Origin: Opisthocomus hoazin
Lineage: Eukaryota; Chordata; Aves; Opisthocomiformes; Opisthocomidae
Assembly: GCF_030867145.1 (NCBI RefSeq)
Contig: NC_134454.1
Coordinates: 70,662,308-70,726,307 of the forward strand
Direction: 5' to 3'
Length of the DNA stretch: 64,000 nt
Under the pieces are notes generated by a model that did no database searches, was not told the DNA's origin, and was given only the letters and a program-made list of their open reading frames with translations. The first letter of the stretch is position 1, and each line of letters starts with the position of its first letter. The translations under genes and the position numbers were made by a program. Positions 27,401 through 42,400 of this stretch are shown here, piece by piece.

Positions 27401-30400
27401 CAGAGCAGAGTAGAGGGGCAGAATCACCTCTCTCGACCTGCTGGCCACGCTCTCTTGATGCAGCCCAGGACACGGTTGGCCCTCTGGGCTGCCAGCGCAC
27501 ATTGCCGACTCATGTCCAGCCTTTCGTTCATCAGTACCCCCAAGTCCCTCTCAGCAGAGCTGCTCTCGATCCTTTCATCCCCCCAGCCTGTATTGATAGC
27601 GGGGATTACCCCAACCCAGGTGTAGGACCTTGCACTTGGCCTTGTTGAACCTCATGAGGTTCACACAGGCCCACCTCTCCAGCTTGTCCAGGTCCCTCTG
27701 GATGGCATCCCGTCCTTCTGGTGTATCAACCGTACCACTCAGCTTGGTGTCATCTGCAAACTTGCTGAGGGTACACTCAATGTCGCTGTCCATGTCATTG
27801 ATAAATATATTGAACAGCACCAGTCCTAGTACAGACCCCTGAGAGACTCCACTCGTCACTGGTCTCCATCCGGACATTGAGCCGTTGACCACTACCCTTT
27901 GGCTGCGACCATCCAACCAATTCCTTATCCACCTAACGGTCCATTCATCAAATCCATGGATCTCCAATTTGGAGAGAAGGATGTTGTAGCGGACCGTGTC
28001 AAAGGCTTTACAAAAATCCAGACAGATGACGTCCATTGGTTTTCTCTTGTCCACGCTTGTTGTTACACCATCATAGAAAGCCACTAGGTTGGTCAGGCAG
28101 GACTTGCCCTTGGTGAAGCCATGCTGGCTGTCTCAAATCACCTCCCTGGCCTCCATGTGCCTTAGCGTATCTTCTAGGAGGATCTGTTCCATGACCTTCC
28201 CTGGCACAGAGGTGAGGCTGACAGGTCGGTAGTTCCCAGGGTCTTCCTTTCTACCCTTTTTGAAAAGGGGCACAATGTTTCCCTTTTTCCAGTCACTGGG
28301 GACTTCCCCTGACTGCCATGACTTTTCAAATATCATGGAGAGTGGCTTGGCAACTACATCAGCCAGTTCCCTCAGGACTCTGGGATGCATCTCATCAGGT
28401 CCCATGGACTTCTGTACGTTTAGGCTCCTCAGGAGGTCCCGAACCTGGTCTTCACTTACAGCTGGAGGGATTTTACCCTCCTGGTCTCCTTCATGCCATC
28501 CATCCACTCGGGAGGGGTGAGGAGAGAGGTTGCCAGTGAAGACTGAGGCAAAAAAGTTGTTGAGTACCTCAGCTTTCTCCTCATCTGCTGTTACCAGTTT
28601 GCCGGTCTCGCTCATGAGCAGCGGTACGCTTTGACCATCTTTTTCCGGCTGACATACCTGTAGAAGCCCTTCTTGTTATTTTTCACATCCCTTGCCAAGT
28701 TCAGCTCCAGTTGTGCCTTGGCCTTCCTAACCCCATCCCTACACAACCGGGCAGCTTCCCTATACTCTTCCCAGGACGCCAGTCCCTGCTTCCACTGCCT
28801 GTGCAGTTCCCTCTTCTTCCTTAGTCTGACCAGCATCTCTTGCCTCAGCCATGCCGGTCTCTTCCCTTCTCTGCCCGACTTCTTACACTTGGGGATCGAG
28901 AGCTCTTGCGCTCTCAGGAATACATCCTTAAAGACCGGCCAGCTCTGTTCTGTTCCCCTGTCCCTGAGGACCGTTTCCCAGGGAGTCCTTCTGACTATCT
29001 TCTTGAAGAGCTGGAAATTTGCCCTCCTGAAATTTAGGGTCCTGACTATGCTCTTCGTTATTCCCGTTTCCCTCAGTAGCGTTAGTTCCACCAGCGCGTG
29101 GTTACTGCGGCCCAGGCTGCCTCCGATACTGACATCCCCAACGAGCTCACTCACACTGGTGACCACCAGGTCTAGTATCGCATCCCCTCGGGTAGGGGTG
29201 CTTATTACCTGGCTTAAGAAGTTGTCTTCAATGCATTCTAGGAACCTGCTGGATTGCCTACAGCTTGCCGTGTTGCTTTTCCAGCAGATGTCAGGGTGGT
29301 TGAAGTCCCCCAGTAGGACGAGAGCCTGCGAGCGCAAAGCCTCCTGGAGTTGGAGGAAGAACGCTTCGTCTATCAGCTCCTTCATATGTGTGTAGCTCTT
29401 TTTCAAAATTGCCTACTTACTGGTCCACGCAATGATCAAAACAAGTTTTTGGTACGTACTAAGCCTTATGCTTCCTGCACAGAATCACATTCAAAACACA
29501 AAGCATTTTTCAGTTTGGCATGAGTCTTTCACCTTTTTCAGCCAAGGAGCAGATCTCCACTATAATACATGTGGACATTCTGAGCTCAGACATATTTCTT
29601 GGTTTTTCAAGATTACTGACTGTGTATTCGCAACAGATAAAAATCTAAATATGGACACAAAATATGTACCTTTATGAGGCCCTCAGAGAAAAGAATTTCT
29701 ATAGTTTCTTTTAAGATAGGAAGCAGACCGCCATGATGGATACCAATTCCTCGCTTCAGAAGAGGAAGTACATGCTCAACCTGGGAAGAAATGTATAAAG
29801 ATTAGTAAACAAATTTTAATGTTTGTTTACTAAAAAATAGGACCTGTATGGAAAACCTCATCGTTGCCCTTAGTGTTCACATAATTCACTGTTTCCTGGT
29901 TTTAAATATAGTAAGTACCCCTTCAATACTATTTTCCACTTAGAACTAGGAATGATATGACAAGTAAAGCCAGAGGCCAGTCTTTTCAGCAGACTAGTCT
30001 TAATCTAGGTCAGGCCAGCTGTGAAGCTATGCCCCAATTTACACACACACTTAGTATTTAAATTTGACTCTATTAAAAAAAAAAAGCTTAATTTAAAATT
30101 GTTTTTGGAGATAGTGATCCTGGTATGCATGAGATATTTTGTTTCCGTTTTAGTTGCAGTGATTTCACTTATTGGAATGTGCTGTAAAACAGTGAAGTTA
30201 GCACCTATGGGACCCGTACAAGGAAATTCAGGCTGTAAATGACTGCATTTGTCTCCTGAATTCTGCAAACACTATACTTCAAACACATAACTACATAAAC
30301 CTAGCTTTGTCATTTTTTTCTTCGAAATCAAAAATTCTCACTAACAATCTATTAACACTTGGTTAACAATCTATTAACACTTGGTTATCACCCCAAAACT

Positions 30401-33400
30401 AATTCTCAGAACACACTTCTGAGATGTTATTGTCCACAGAGACCAAAACAGATTACTTGGATACGATGCCACTGTCCTCTGCTTACCAAAAACCAGCACA
30501 TAACACCTTACATATTGGATTCCTATTTTCCGTTTTTCTCAAGTTCACAAACAAAACAGGTACATGGAATCTGAAGCAAGCAGGCACAGTCAAAAATTAG
30601 ATGTGGGGTTTTTTTAAGGAGAAATTGCCATGCTCACAATAAAGATCACTACATTAAGAATGATAGATACAAATAAACAAAGGAAAGAAGGGGGCAGAAA
30701 AAAATTATAGTTTTAGTATTTGTTATAAAAGGACTGAAACCTGTAATGTTCTGTCCGTTTAGAAGCTTGCATTTTTCCACTGTAAAGAAAGTCACTATGC
30801 TTAGTCATTATACAATAAATTAGAATGCAGATGCATTAATTCAACTTTTTGAAGGCTCAGGAGTCAATATCTGAAATGCATACTGCACGCTCATTTGAAC
30901 TATTTCCAGACAGTTTTAACCCAGATATATCTCTTTATAATGTTTATAAATATTACTATATAATTTTTGCATATGTCATTTGCTGGAATCACAACTGGGA
31001 GGAATCCTAATCATTGAATCCCATTTCACAATGCCAAGGAGCAATGCAAAAGATATTAAAACACAGGGAGATGGATGAGAATGTCCAGTTTATGATTTCT
31101 GTACCCACTACAAAAGACCCACAGCCTCAACAGATGCAGAAAACAGAAGAGCAGCAGCCACCACTTACCTGAGGAAGCTTTTTGTCTTCATCTGACAGAC
31201 AATCAATCGCATTATTGAACACTTCTTCAACCATCTTTTTTTCTTCATCTAAGAAGGTAATTTGTAAGTTATTACAAAATCTAGAAGGCTATGTAAATAA
31301 ACTGTTACTACATTCTAATACTTACAAAAGTTTACAATAAAAATAGCACGGAAGACTGTGAAGGCTCCACAAAACCACCCGCATCGGGTCAGATGATCAA
31401 GGCTTGAATGCAAGCCTGAAGGAGCCTAACACTAACCAGAAGTAGATGCTCAGCGAAAAGCAAAACAGAACAAACCAGGCAGAATAATTCAAACTTCAGC
31501 TATTTCCAAGCTTGGGATTTCTCAGTTTTATGTAGTTTCTGTCTATTCCATAAACCTCCCCATTTCTTTTCTACCTACTAGCCACTGTCTGTATGGGCAG
31601 AGGCTCTTCCTCCTCCCTGTTAACTCTCAAAGTTTACAACCTTTCTACTTAAGTAGTACAAATATCAAGAAAAAATATTCAAAAGTATGACTGAAGAAAA
31701 CATACCAAAACGCATCTCTGCACTTATGCAGATCTTTACATTTTCTGACAGAAATGGCTGCACTATTTTGCAACACTGAACAAAAATGTGCAAATACTGG
31801 AGCAAGTAAGAACCCTAAACAGCTCACAAACATGAAACAATAGCTGATTTACAACAAATTCCTTGTATTTGTTACAACTCTCAACATTTCCAAGAAGCAA
31901 TGAACTTAAACCTATTTTCCAAGCTTGGTCTTAATCCAAAATGCAATAATCTTCTTTGTTTACCTTTTGGGTTTTCCTTTGAGAAAAAGGGTGAGGAAAG
32001 AAGGAAAGAAAACTGGATTGCCCAGTTGAGAAAGAACAGTATAGTGGTTTGTTATAAAGTTGTTTTGACTTTGAGACAACACTCATTTTTCTAACAGACA
32101 TAACATCAACATTTTGGGAAATACATTTGTTATAATCAGTCTCCTCCCATTATAGACAGACCTTTCCAGGAACTCTTGTGCTATTCTTACAGTGAACAGG
32201 ATTTTGGAGAAAGAAATAAAGTTTAAAACAGAGGAACAATTCTACATTGTGATGACTAAGTACTCTTTGTCCACCAACAGTTTCCTACTGAAAACAGCCT
32301 GATGTACCAGCACAGTACATGAAAAAGCAATACGTATTTTTCATTCGTTTTTACACAAAAAATCCCAAAGGAAATAGAAATAGGTAACCAGAGTAACATT
32401 TCACATCAAAACTGTGAATAAAACTGTATTTTATTTCTCTGTACCTGTATTGAAATCTAACTTAGTCATCTGAAGTGCATAGGCTTCGCAGTCTTTCTTA
32501 CTGAAGCTGAAAATAATCACAGGTTGGAAATTCCTTTCCATGATCATTTTCACAATCTTAAAAACATTTGAAGGACCTGCAGAGAGATTACATTAATTTA
32601 AATGTAATTTTAGCAAAAAAGTATCTTACAGAATAATTGAGACACAAGCACAACTTGCATACAACTTTGCTGTATTATACAAAAAGTTACTTTAGAATGA
32701 GACTCAAACTCACCTTTCGTTCCTCCTTTCCTGCCTTTCTGGTCCCCTTTTGCTAAGTCTCCTGCATCTCTAAGCACTTGCATTGCGGTATTAAAATTAT
32801 CTTCTCTGAAATCTCCCTAGATATAAAACACAACCTTTGTAAACAATTACTTCTTACATAGCCCACTTAAAAATACTAAGTACTTTGCATAGCCAGTACC
32901 ATTACCCCATATGTATGGGCAGCAGGACAGAAACAATGCATAAGCTAGCAAGTGAGTTTACTAGGTCAGTGGCACAGCTCCGAGCTGTCCTGGTGTCTCT
33001 AAAGTTATTGCTTGTTGTTCTATCCACACCATCAACCACGCTACACCTGACGAACCACACAGTACCAACACTGACATTTACGAATGTCTGCATGAAACTA
33101 CACCGCCCAATGAAGACCTAGGTTCAAGTGCAGTATTACTGTCTATGGCATTAGCTACTGCTGTGAAAGCCAACAATGAATTTTAAACAAGGCGTTACTT
33201 CAAAATCACCTAAAGACATAAAAACATTTTGCCCTCTAAATCAAAATAAAATCTAAATGCTACTAAGTTTTGAGTGAGAAACAGTACAAGAAATGTTAAC
33301 AACTTTGAAGATTTACAGAAAGCAGCATGCACTTTAGAAAACAAGGATGAGGGCACTTAAGACATCTCAGTAAAGTATTACTCAGCTGACCACATGACAT

Positions 33401-36400
33401 TAAATAATAAAACCAATCTCTTCTATAAGTCTCCAAAAATCTCACAGCAGTTCAGAGATCATTGTTACCTATCTGCACTTGATTTTAACACAAACATCCA
33501 TCGTACAGCCAATACAAATTTTGCAAGAGATCAAGCTTGTTGAGTGATGGGTGAGGAAAAAGATCTTTCAAACAAACTGAATATTCTTTACATTTTCATC
33601 AACAACCAGATGGAGTCCATCTCCTCCTGCTGGGAATATATAATGTTGCAGTGGAGTGGGTCGATAGTCAGTGTAAATCACATGGCAAGGCTATAAAGAA
33701 AGAACACCATACACATAAATACTTAATGTTTCTAATTGCATTGTAAAAACACTTGTTTAATGGAAAATCCAATACATTACTACTAAAATACATCTTCCTA
33801 AAACCCAGAAAGTAAGACTCATAGAAACTAAGACAACAAATTTTCTTTCCTGAACGTGGATTTTGTACTAATGATGTTGCTTAAGAAAATGAAAGTTTGC
33901 GAATCCTTTGGAAGAACACAAATTCCTTCTCATGAACACAAAAAGTAAGGACAGGTAATATTCCCTTCTGTATTATTACACAGACTCAAAATCCTAACAC
34001 CTTTTAAAAACAAAGGAAAAACTGTCAATTTCTATTTTGTAAAAAAAGCCTGCAGTATTTCTTACATCACCTAAAAAAGGCACACAGTAGACTTTTAAAA
34101 CTATTGAAGGTTTTAATGCACGGAGAAAGCTTGTTTAGAAAAAAATAAACAAAAGGCTTCCTTTCAAACATTAAATATTACATAAATCTGCTATAAAAAA
34201 TAATCAGAGTCTAGCGTTCTGCAAAACAAAGTCACGGTTTTGTGCCAAGCTTAAACAGACATCCCTACACTATGCTCCTTTCATCACAAACAACATAAGA
34301 ATCAGTCTATGGGGTACTTTTAAAATTGGAGCAACCTCTTGTGCAAATCAACTTCCCTAATTCTAATTCCCATATTCTTTGCTGCAAAAACGTCTCTTAA
34401 AAAAATAGAACAAAATAAAACTAATGGTTACGGGACAGGACAGATCTCTTACATTCCTCTTTTCTCACTTTGTCTGCATGCATATATAAATAGTATTTCC
34501 TATGGATTTATGATTTACTCTTTGATTTACACATGATGTTTTCACAGAGCTCTTCAAACAAATTCTCCAAATACGCTCTAGTCTATCAGCCCTATGCAAA
34601 TCATAGCACATTCATCGTGTTTCGTAGTTCAGAATGTTTGCCGAAATCAAGCTGGTGTCTATGTAAGAGTGGAAAATAATCTCTAAGGTAACAGCTTTAA
34701 TGCTGCTATGTAGCAGCAACAGCCAGTATAGCTGCAAAAGTTCAGGAACACAGCCACACAAGCCAGGAGTGACCTACACCACAATTTATAAGCAGTAAGA
34801 TGACGACTAAAAAGACACTCAAAGGCTTAGTTCTCATCAACCAAAGAGACAGTATAATGCCACAAGACAACAAGCATAGGTATAGCACATCAGAAACTTT
34901 ACTTGTTTGTGAAGATGGCAGATCCATTCAGCAAACTGACGGGCATTTGGAATAGTTGCAGAAAGGAACACATAATGAACATTGTCAGGGAGCAGAATAA
35001 TTGTCTCTTCCCAAACCACACCACGTTCTGAAAATGGAAAAGTCACACAGGAAATTTATGTGATTAAAACCTATTTTTCAGCTCTGAAGCCAAAGAACAG
35101 CATGCTTAAAAAGAAAATAAAACCAAAACTAAACGAAGCCTCCCCCACACCAATAGGGTATTATCAAATGCCCTCAAAGTGGCTTTTGCTTTCACAGTGA
35201 AAATGCAGGCTGCGACACAAAATAACTACCTAATATACATCCAGTACAAAACAAATTCTGAAAGATTTATGCACCTAGATGACTGATTTCAAGAGAGAGA
35301 ACAAAGATTTAATTCTTCAGAAGAAAAAAAACTTTTTCTTGGGGAAAAAAAAAAAAAGATTTATTGAAAAGAACAACTGTACATATAGGATACCTGAATC
35401 TCTCATGTAGTGGATTTCATCAAAAATAACCCATGCAACTTCTCGCATAACCTCAGAGCCCCTGTAGAGCATACTTCTCAAAATCTAGAAAAGGAAAAAA
35501 AAATTTAGATCCATCACATGAAATAACAACAGTCACATGTCACAGACATGTCAGTAAGAAACTGACAGAACTTCTGGTTCATTTACACGGCAATTTGAAA
35601 TCTTATTTTGCACAAAACTTAAAAGCATTTGAAAACTGGCTGTGAGATGCTTTCCAAGTTGATTCCAATCTAACAAATCTCATGAGATGAGACAAACTGG
35701 TTTCCCTGCAAGAAAAAACACTATTTTTCTCCCAGCCTCTATGTGTCAGCATATTTGTTACAGGTCTGCAGATCTACTTCTGTCAAGCCGCCTTCTTCAC
35801 TCATCCTAATCAATAAGCTCTGTGTGATTAAGAGGAAATCTTTTGTAAGAAATCAAGTCATCCTGTCTCTCCACTCCAATCTTTTCCTACCAAGAGTTTT
35901 CTCTGTAAGACTCGCTACTCCTTCGAGGTAAAGACAGAAAGAGGAAAATTCCAACTCATGGCTGGACACATTTCTACAACAGAAATATGACCAAACTGTG
36001 CCAACAGTACTTCGTTACCAAAGGTGGAAAGCTGTATATTCCTGGAGTACTAACATCTAGCATGAACCACTCAACTATCACTCAATGATTTTTCTCTCCT
36101 CATTTTGTTTCCCTAGAACAAAATACTGACCCTGCTGGATTCAGTAAGTCTGACTGGCTTTCAATACTTCACACCTACCCAAAGAAAAGTCGTTGTCCTG
36201 AGTATTCAGGCAATTAAGTCCTGCCTTTCTCCACGTGAGAATGAAAGCTCCTGGCTGATAGGCCAAAAGCATGCATTTACAGCGATTTACCTAACTTTCC
36301 CAATAACCAAAAATTAAAACATTAAAGGGAGGCATAATGAGCTTTGTAACATTTTCTGCCTTAATTTGGCTTATTATGGTAACTTGAATATTTTCATATT

Positions 36401-39400
36401 AGACCTCCTCAGCCAAAAAAGGATAGAAGAAAACACGGAGAGATCAAGAATTAATGCCTGATCTTACCTCAGTTGTCATTACCAGACAAGAAGCTGTAGG
36501 ATTAATAGTGACATCCCCAGTCATCAAACCAACATCCTGAAATTCTTCATACATCTCACGGTACTTTTGATTACTCAAAGCTTTAATTGGACTCGTAAAT
36601 ATCACACGCTGTTTCTCCCTCAAAGCCAGGGCAATTGCATACCTGTATTCAAACATTGTACGCATTAAAGTTGTCAGGAAGACATTTAAAGCATATTAGT
36701 TTCGTCTAATCTTCTTCTTAAGAAAATAAAATAAAATTAAATTAAATTAAAGAAAATAAGCAATTCAGACCACCAGTAGAATGGTATGAAGTATTTCACA
36801 CCTAGATTTTTAAGTGCAATGTTAACCCAATTATCTCTGACCTTTGGAGAGAGACAAATCATTGACAACAAGCTGACTGATATTTATGGACAGGAAAGCC
36901 TATCTAGTTTAATCTAAAAATCCAACTGTCACTGCTTCATGACAAAATATTACTATTTGAACCCATATAATACATCTACATGTACATCTCACTTCCCACC
37001 TCAGGTCAGCAACTGTCCTCAGTCAGACCAAACCCTGACATAAAATGTATGCTATCTTTTAAACATTTCTTGCCTGATAAACACTAAGTTGCAAATTAAA
37101 TCAAACCAGTGCTTCTGACAAAGCAAAGAAAACTCAGAAGAAACTTCTTATTAGTTATAGCCATAGGCTAGAAAACAAAGGTATTTTCTTCTAAATCCAC
37201 GCAATCTGTATTGCAGAAACTTTCCTTTCAGTCTATACAATATCATCTCAACAAAACCAGTTTGCTTAAAAATAAAAGGTAAGCTTAAACATTACTTAAA
37301 GCCTTTCACTACCCACTAAACAAGAGAAAGGGATAGTTTTTATATTCAAGAGTAGTTAATTCATTCTAACAATGATGGTCCAAACTTTGTATGAAGAAAC
37401 TGAGACACAACAGCTACTGATGGTTCAACCAAATGACATGACAAACATCACACCATTCTTTTACTAGAGCCTGTCAGAAAATTACTTACTCTGCACAAAC
37501 AGTTTTACCAGCTGATGTATGAGCCGACACTAACACAGACTGGTTATTATCTACACAAAGAATAGCTTCTCTTTGAAACGCATCAAGAATAAATGGATAT
37601 TCCTAAAAAGAAAGAAAGCAAACAACATTACATATTTTTAACACAGACTGTTACTTACACCTAATTAATTTTGTAACTGATCTAGTGTGCAAATTACAGT
37701 CAGAAATGAAATCCTGCAAATATGTGTAACTTCAACTGATCTCAGTCCAGGATTTTGCAATTACTTTGAATTTACATAATATTATCTAATACCACACTTA
37801 AGATCTTTGCTTATGTCTTTTTGTCGTATCAAATGAAAATCTTGCCCCAGTGACCGAATTTTCTCTTTTACTAATTTAGGAAGAGAAACTACAGCGTACA
37901 ACTGAAGCCACTGCTCAATGTAGAACAGAATTGAAATCACAACAGCCTATCTACCCCATTCAACCACATAATTTTACACTGCCAAATTTAAAACACAGAA
38001 ACACCAATCTTACTTGCGACAGGCCATCTTTTCAAGATACTCTCTTCCAAGCCTTTCTGACAACGTACATCATTTTTTTCCTCTACCCTCATCTACTGTC
38101 TAAAGCATAAGCAGAAAGAAAAATAAATGCAATTTATCACTTACTTTTGCAGCTTTTCCAGTTCTTGGCTTCAGACCTGTGAAGTCTTCATCTGCTGGAA
38201 GTGCAACCTACAAAATATATTTTAAATAAAAATAGTTGCAGAATTCTCAGTGTCCACTCCAGTGATGCGGCAAGCTATGAAGAGCTGGGGCTGGGGATGT
38301 AAAGCGCGTGTAAACTACAGAATCTCTATTATCTTGTTTCGATGGGCTCATGTGTCAAGGCTTCCTTCTTTCCTTCCTCTCAGTTTTTCAACCCATGTAT
38401 CTATCCTCCTATTCCATCAATGCTCCTTCTCTCACTTCTCCGATACTCCCTGCCGTCTTGTGTGAAATATTTCCACTTCACCTACTTTGAAACTTTAGCT
38501 CTTCAGGCCAAGACACAGTCATCGCTTCTGGCCAATGGACATTAGAAGCAACTGCTTAGCTCACACTGATTACACTCTCTTTCCAAGGACAATGTATTTA
38601 TACAGATGAAGTTCCTGTTCCTGCCAATACCTAACATTCATTCATACTAAATATTTAAGCTCTCTTCAGTTACCAAGCGATGGCAAACCTCTACCAGACA
38701 TCTAAACATAACAAAGACTGTACAGATGCATGGGTTTTAAAACCTGTATCATCAATTTTATATACAGTTCCTTTATTACAAAGGTCTAATCATACAGAGT
38801 CCTTGAATGTGACTGTAATTAACTTGAGCTAGTTCTGGAAGACAGCGCAGAACGAAAATGAGCATAAAAGCAGAAGGAAGTTAAAATTTACATATTTAAT
38901 TCTCATAGAAACTCTTTCTGACAATCAACTTTGGATGAAGGATGATTAAAAAAAATCAGCACTAACACTGCAGTTTTTCATATTTTAAATTGTGTTTACG
39001 TCTATTGGCACAATTCGAAAACAGATAGTTTTATTTTCCTTTTACATTAAGAAACTTTTTTACCTTTTTACCAAAATGTAGTTTTCAACAGTAATCAGCC
39101 TCACAAGAAAGCCTTCCATTCTTGAATCAGAATAGCAAAGTACTTCAATGCACTGCTCCACACTTAGATTGCACTACGAACACAGACCTGTTCTAGAAAA
39201 CAGTAGGTTTTCCTCCTTAACAAGAGCACTCAGGACGTGCTTAGAACCTTTCAAATATGGAAACCTATCAACATTATCATTGAGTCTTTTACAGCCACTT
39301 CTTTTATTGCAAGCATCATTCAAACTGCTTCTGGTAAGATGACCTATTAATTTTTCAAGTGCATTTTGCACATACTCAATGCCAGATACAGACGTCAATC

Positions 39401-42400
39401 TCATTACAAACCTGTTCTACCTTAAATATAATACAAAGTAACATTATCTGCTTGAGGATAGGAAGGCTTTACAGAGGGATCTGGGCAGACTGGATGGATG
39501 GGCTGAGGGCAGGTGTATGAGGTTCAACAAGGCCAAGTGCCGGGTCCTGCACTTGGGTCACAACAACCCCATGCAACACCACAGGCTTGGGGAGGAGTGG
39601 CTGGAAAGCTGCCCAGCAGAAAAGGATCTTAGGGTAGTGGTCAACAGCCGGCTGAACATGAGCCAGCAGTGTGCCCAGGTGGCCAACAAGGCCAACGGCA
39701 TCGTGGCTTGTATCAGGAATGGTGTGGCCAGCAGGAGTAGGGAAGTGATCGTGCCCCTGTACTCGGCACTGGTGAGGCCGCACCTGGAGTACTGTGTTCA
39801 GTTTTGGGCCCCTCACTACAAGAGGGACATTGAGGTGCTGGAGCCTGTCCAGAGAAGGGCACCGAAGCTTGTGAAGGGTCTGAAGCACAAGTCCTATAAG
39901 GAATGGCTGAGGGAACAGGGGTTGTTTAGCCTGGAGAAAAGGAGGCTGAGTGGAGACCTTATCGCCCTCTACAACTACCTGAAAGGCAGTTGTAGCGAAG
40001 CAGGTGTTGGCCTCTTTTCCCAAGTAAACAGCGATAGGACGAGAGGAAATTGCCTCCAGTTGCGTTAGGGGAGGTTTAGATTGGATGTTAGGAAAAATTT
40101 CTTTACTGAAAGAGCTGTAAAGCATTGCAACAGGTTGCCCAGGGAACTGGTTGAGTCACCGTCCCTGGAGGTATTTAAAAGACGTGTCGATGTGCTACTT
40201 GGGGACACGATTTAGTGGTAGGCTTGGCAGTGTTAGGTTAATGGTTGAACTCAATGATGTCAAAGGCCTTTTCCAACCTAAATGACTTTATGATTCTACG
40301 ATATAATAAGTACAAGTGCAATAAACAATATTACTGTACTGGCAGTAACACACATAATTAATTCTATGAAACAAGCTCATACTTTTCATGTGCATTTTCA
40401 CTGCACTCACCTCATGTGTACAACCTTCAACAGTTTCCACAGCTTGCACCTTTACTCGAGGCATCAGGTCTGCCAGACTAAAAACATGTTAAGTTAGGAT
40501 TGCTAAAAATGTGTTTAAATATCGTGTTTTCTTTATAAATGCTAAAGTGTTGAACTTTACTTCAACTGCAACATTAAAAAAATATGTACAAACTTCAAAC
40601 GGAGAGTTGGCAGAAACTACTGCCAGGACTAAGAATACCTTTCAGTGTTAAAACTTTGCTACTCTATAAATCTACTTTAGTGACTGCTTTGGGATTTGTA
40701 ACACCTTAAAAAATTGCACCACAAAACAGCACTTGGATCACATTTGTTCACATGAAGTTTTCTGATTAAATGGGGACTTTTTTCCAATATACAACAAGGC
40801 AAAATTCAAGACCTGTATTCCCGCTACTCGTTACAACACTGAGTAACAGCAGCCTGACGCATCCCAAGCAGCTGTTCAAAGAGGAGAATCCTCTTTTCTC
40901 TATCAGTTCCTTCTCTCACAGCCACAAGAAGTAGTGTCTCACTGCATAAAACAGTGCGGTTTTTCTGATGGTTTTAACTTACTTCGCAAGCTACTGCAGG
41001 CACGTACATGTTCTACTAAGACCACTAACACAGCAACTGACTTTGCATTTGGCACCTCTGGATGAATTATTATTCCATGAACCCTCCTAATCCTTTTCGG
41101 AACCAATATAACTTCCAAGTTCCCAAGAATCTCTTAAGATACACTAAGCTGAAAAAGTGCCCGCACTGTCCCTTCGATCTGATTTCAAAACGCCACGTAA
41201 TACCTGTCACGAAGATCTGGCAAGAAAATAGGGAGAGACTTGCAGATCCTAAAGCACACAAATGGCATTCTGGCTTCCTTTCAGCTCCCTTATCTCCCCA
41301 GCTGTCAACATGCCCAAGTACAGCCTGCTCTCCAGTCAAACATCTGCCATTTGTGCTCAAATCTAAAAGCTTGTCTGCACTTCAGATTCCAAATATTTAG
41401 TGTGGTTATAACCTTACATGCCTCAAAAGCCTTATTTCTGTCTCCTTGGTCAAATTCTTCCTGTATCCCAAGCCAATTTTGTCTTTCAATGGTGTGGTAC
41501 ACAGCAAGCCTGCCTCCTCCCACGTGCTTCACTGTTTAACTCTTGCTATATGCCTAAAAACAACGCAACGGCTTTCACCAAGAACCACTGATCCATATGC
41601 AGTAACCACAAACACACAACACATTTCATACTGCAGTTGCCTATCTGTCCACAATATTAAACACACCCAGTGCTTGCTGCTGCTGAAGCTGTACTACCAG
41701 CACATCCTCACTTACACAGCTAATAGAAAATCAACTTCATATGCAAATCCATGTTTGTATGAAAACACTGCAAAGACACTTACATCAACTATTCACAACT
41801 GGCATATAGCTAACCAGTATGTCTTTCTATGATCTCCTCACGCATTAGGCGAGGCACTTACTTAATATCTTCTGATACAATATCTTCCAATTTCGGCTTC
41901 TTTCCCAGAACGGCATCTTCGGTACTATCGACCTCAAGTTCCCTTTTGGGCTTCCCTGCCGCAGCCACTGAGGACTTTTCCTCGGATCGTTTCCTGCCAC
42001 TCAAACAGACAACAAATTTAACATTTGCCTCTTTTATGTATGTATTTTCAGAACAGAAATCAGGTGTCCTACGGGCAACAGTGATCACGCTGCACTCAGG
42101 GCACAACCCCGGGAACTTTACCTACGAAAACCACCGTGGTTTTCAAACCACTTCCCGCATGAGCTTGCCCGCAGGTCCCCCCACTCCCCAGCCGCCCACT
42201 GCGGCCGGGCCGGCGACAGTTCTGGGGCCAGGGATCCCAGGAAAGCGCGGCTTTCCCTTTCGGCCGCAGCGAGCCCCCAGTCCCGAGGCCGTTCAGCAGC
42301 TCAAACAAGCCGGCAGCTGCAGCCGGGCCCAGCGGCGCGGCCCGAGCCTCAGCCGCCACAGCACCCCCGGCCCCGCTCCCCCGGCCCCCGCCGCGCCCTC

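Larger units (their letters stand above)
24980..29669 (-). other. MTREX: MTREX intron 13, LINE-rich
   Basis: A 4.7-kb intron, about three quarters of which is two CR1 LINEs whose 3' ends face each other 140 bases apart (25610-26727 plus, 26869-29392 minus). The rest is plain AT-rich intron. Confidence 0.85.
35028..38144 (-). other. MTREX: MTREX introns 7 to 4
   Basis: Introns 35028-35393, 35485-36467, 36643-37489 and 37603-38144 lie between exons 8 and 4. Apart from an A-rich run near 35.35 kb and a short AAATT/AAAT-rich tract at about 36.72-36.76 kb, nothing is recognised. Confidence 0.7.

Noticed and set aside
28673..29395. Plus-strand 240-codon open frame
   Set aside because: Antisense of the CR1 endonuclease coding region; no independent support.
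28612..29406. 264-codon open frame as a possible host gene
   Set aside because: It is the C-terminal endonuclease and linker region of a CR1 LINE, continuous with RT remnants and a CR1 3' end.
39517..40068. 183-codon open frame in MTREX intron 3
   Set aside because: C-terminal RT end of a 5'-truncated CR1; the similar copy at 25.6 kb has stops.
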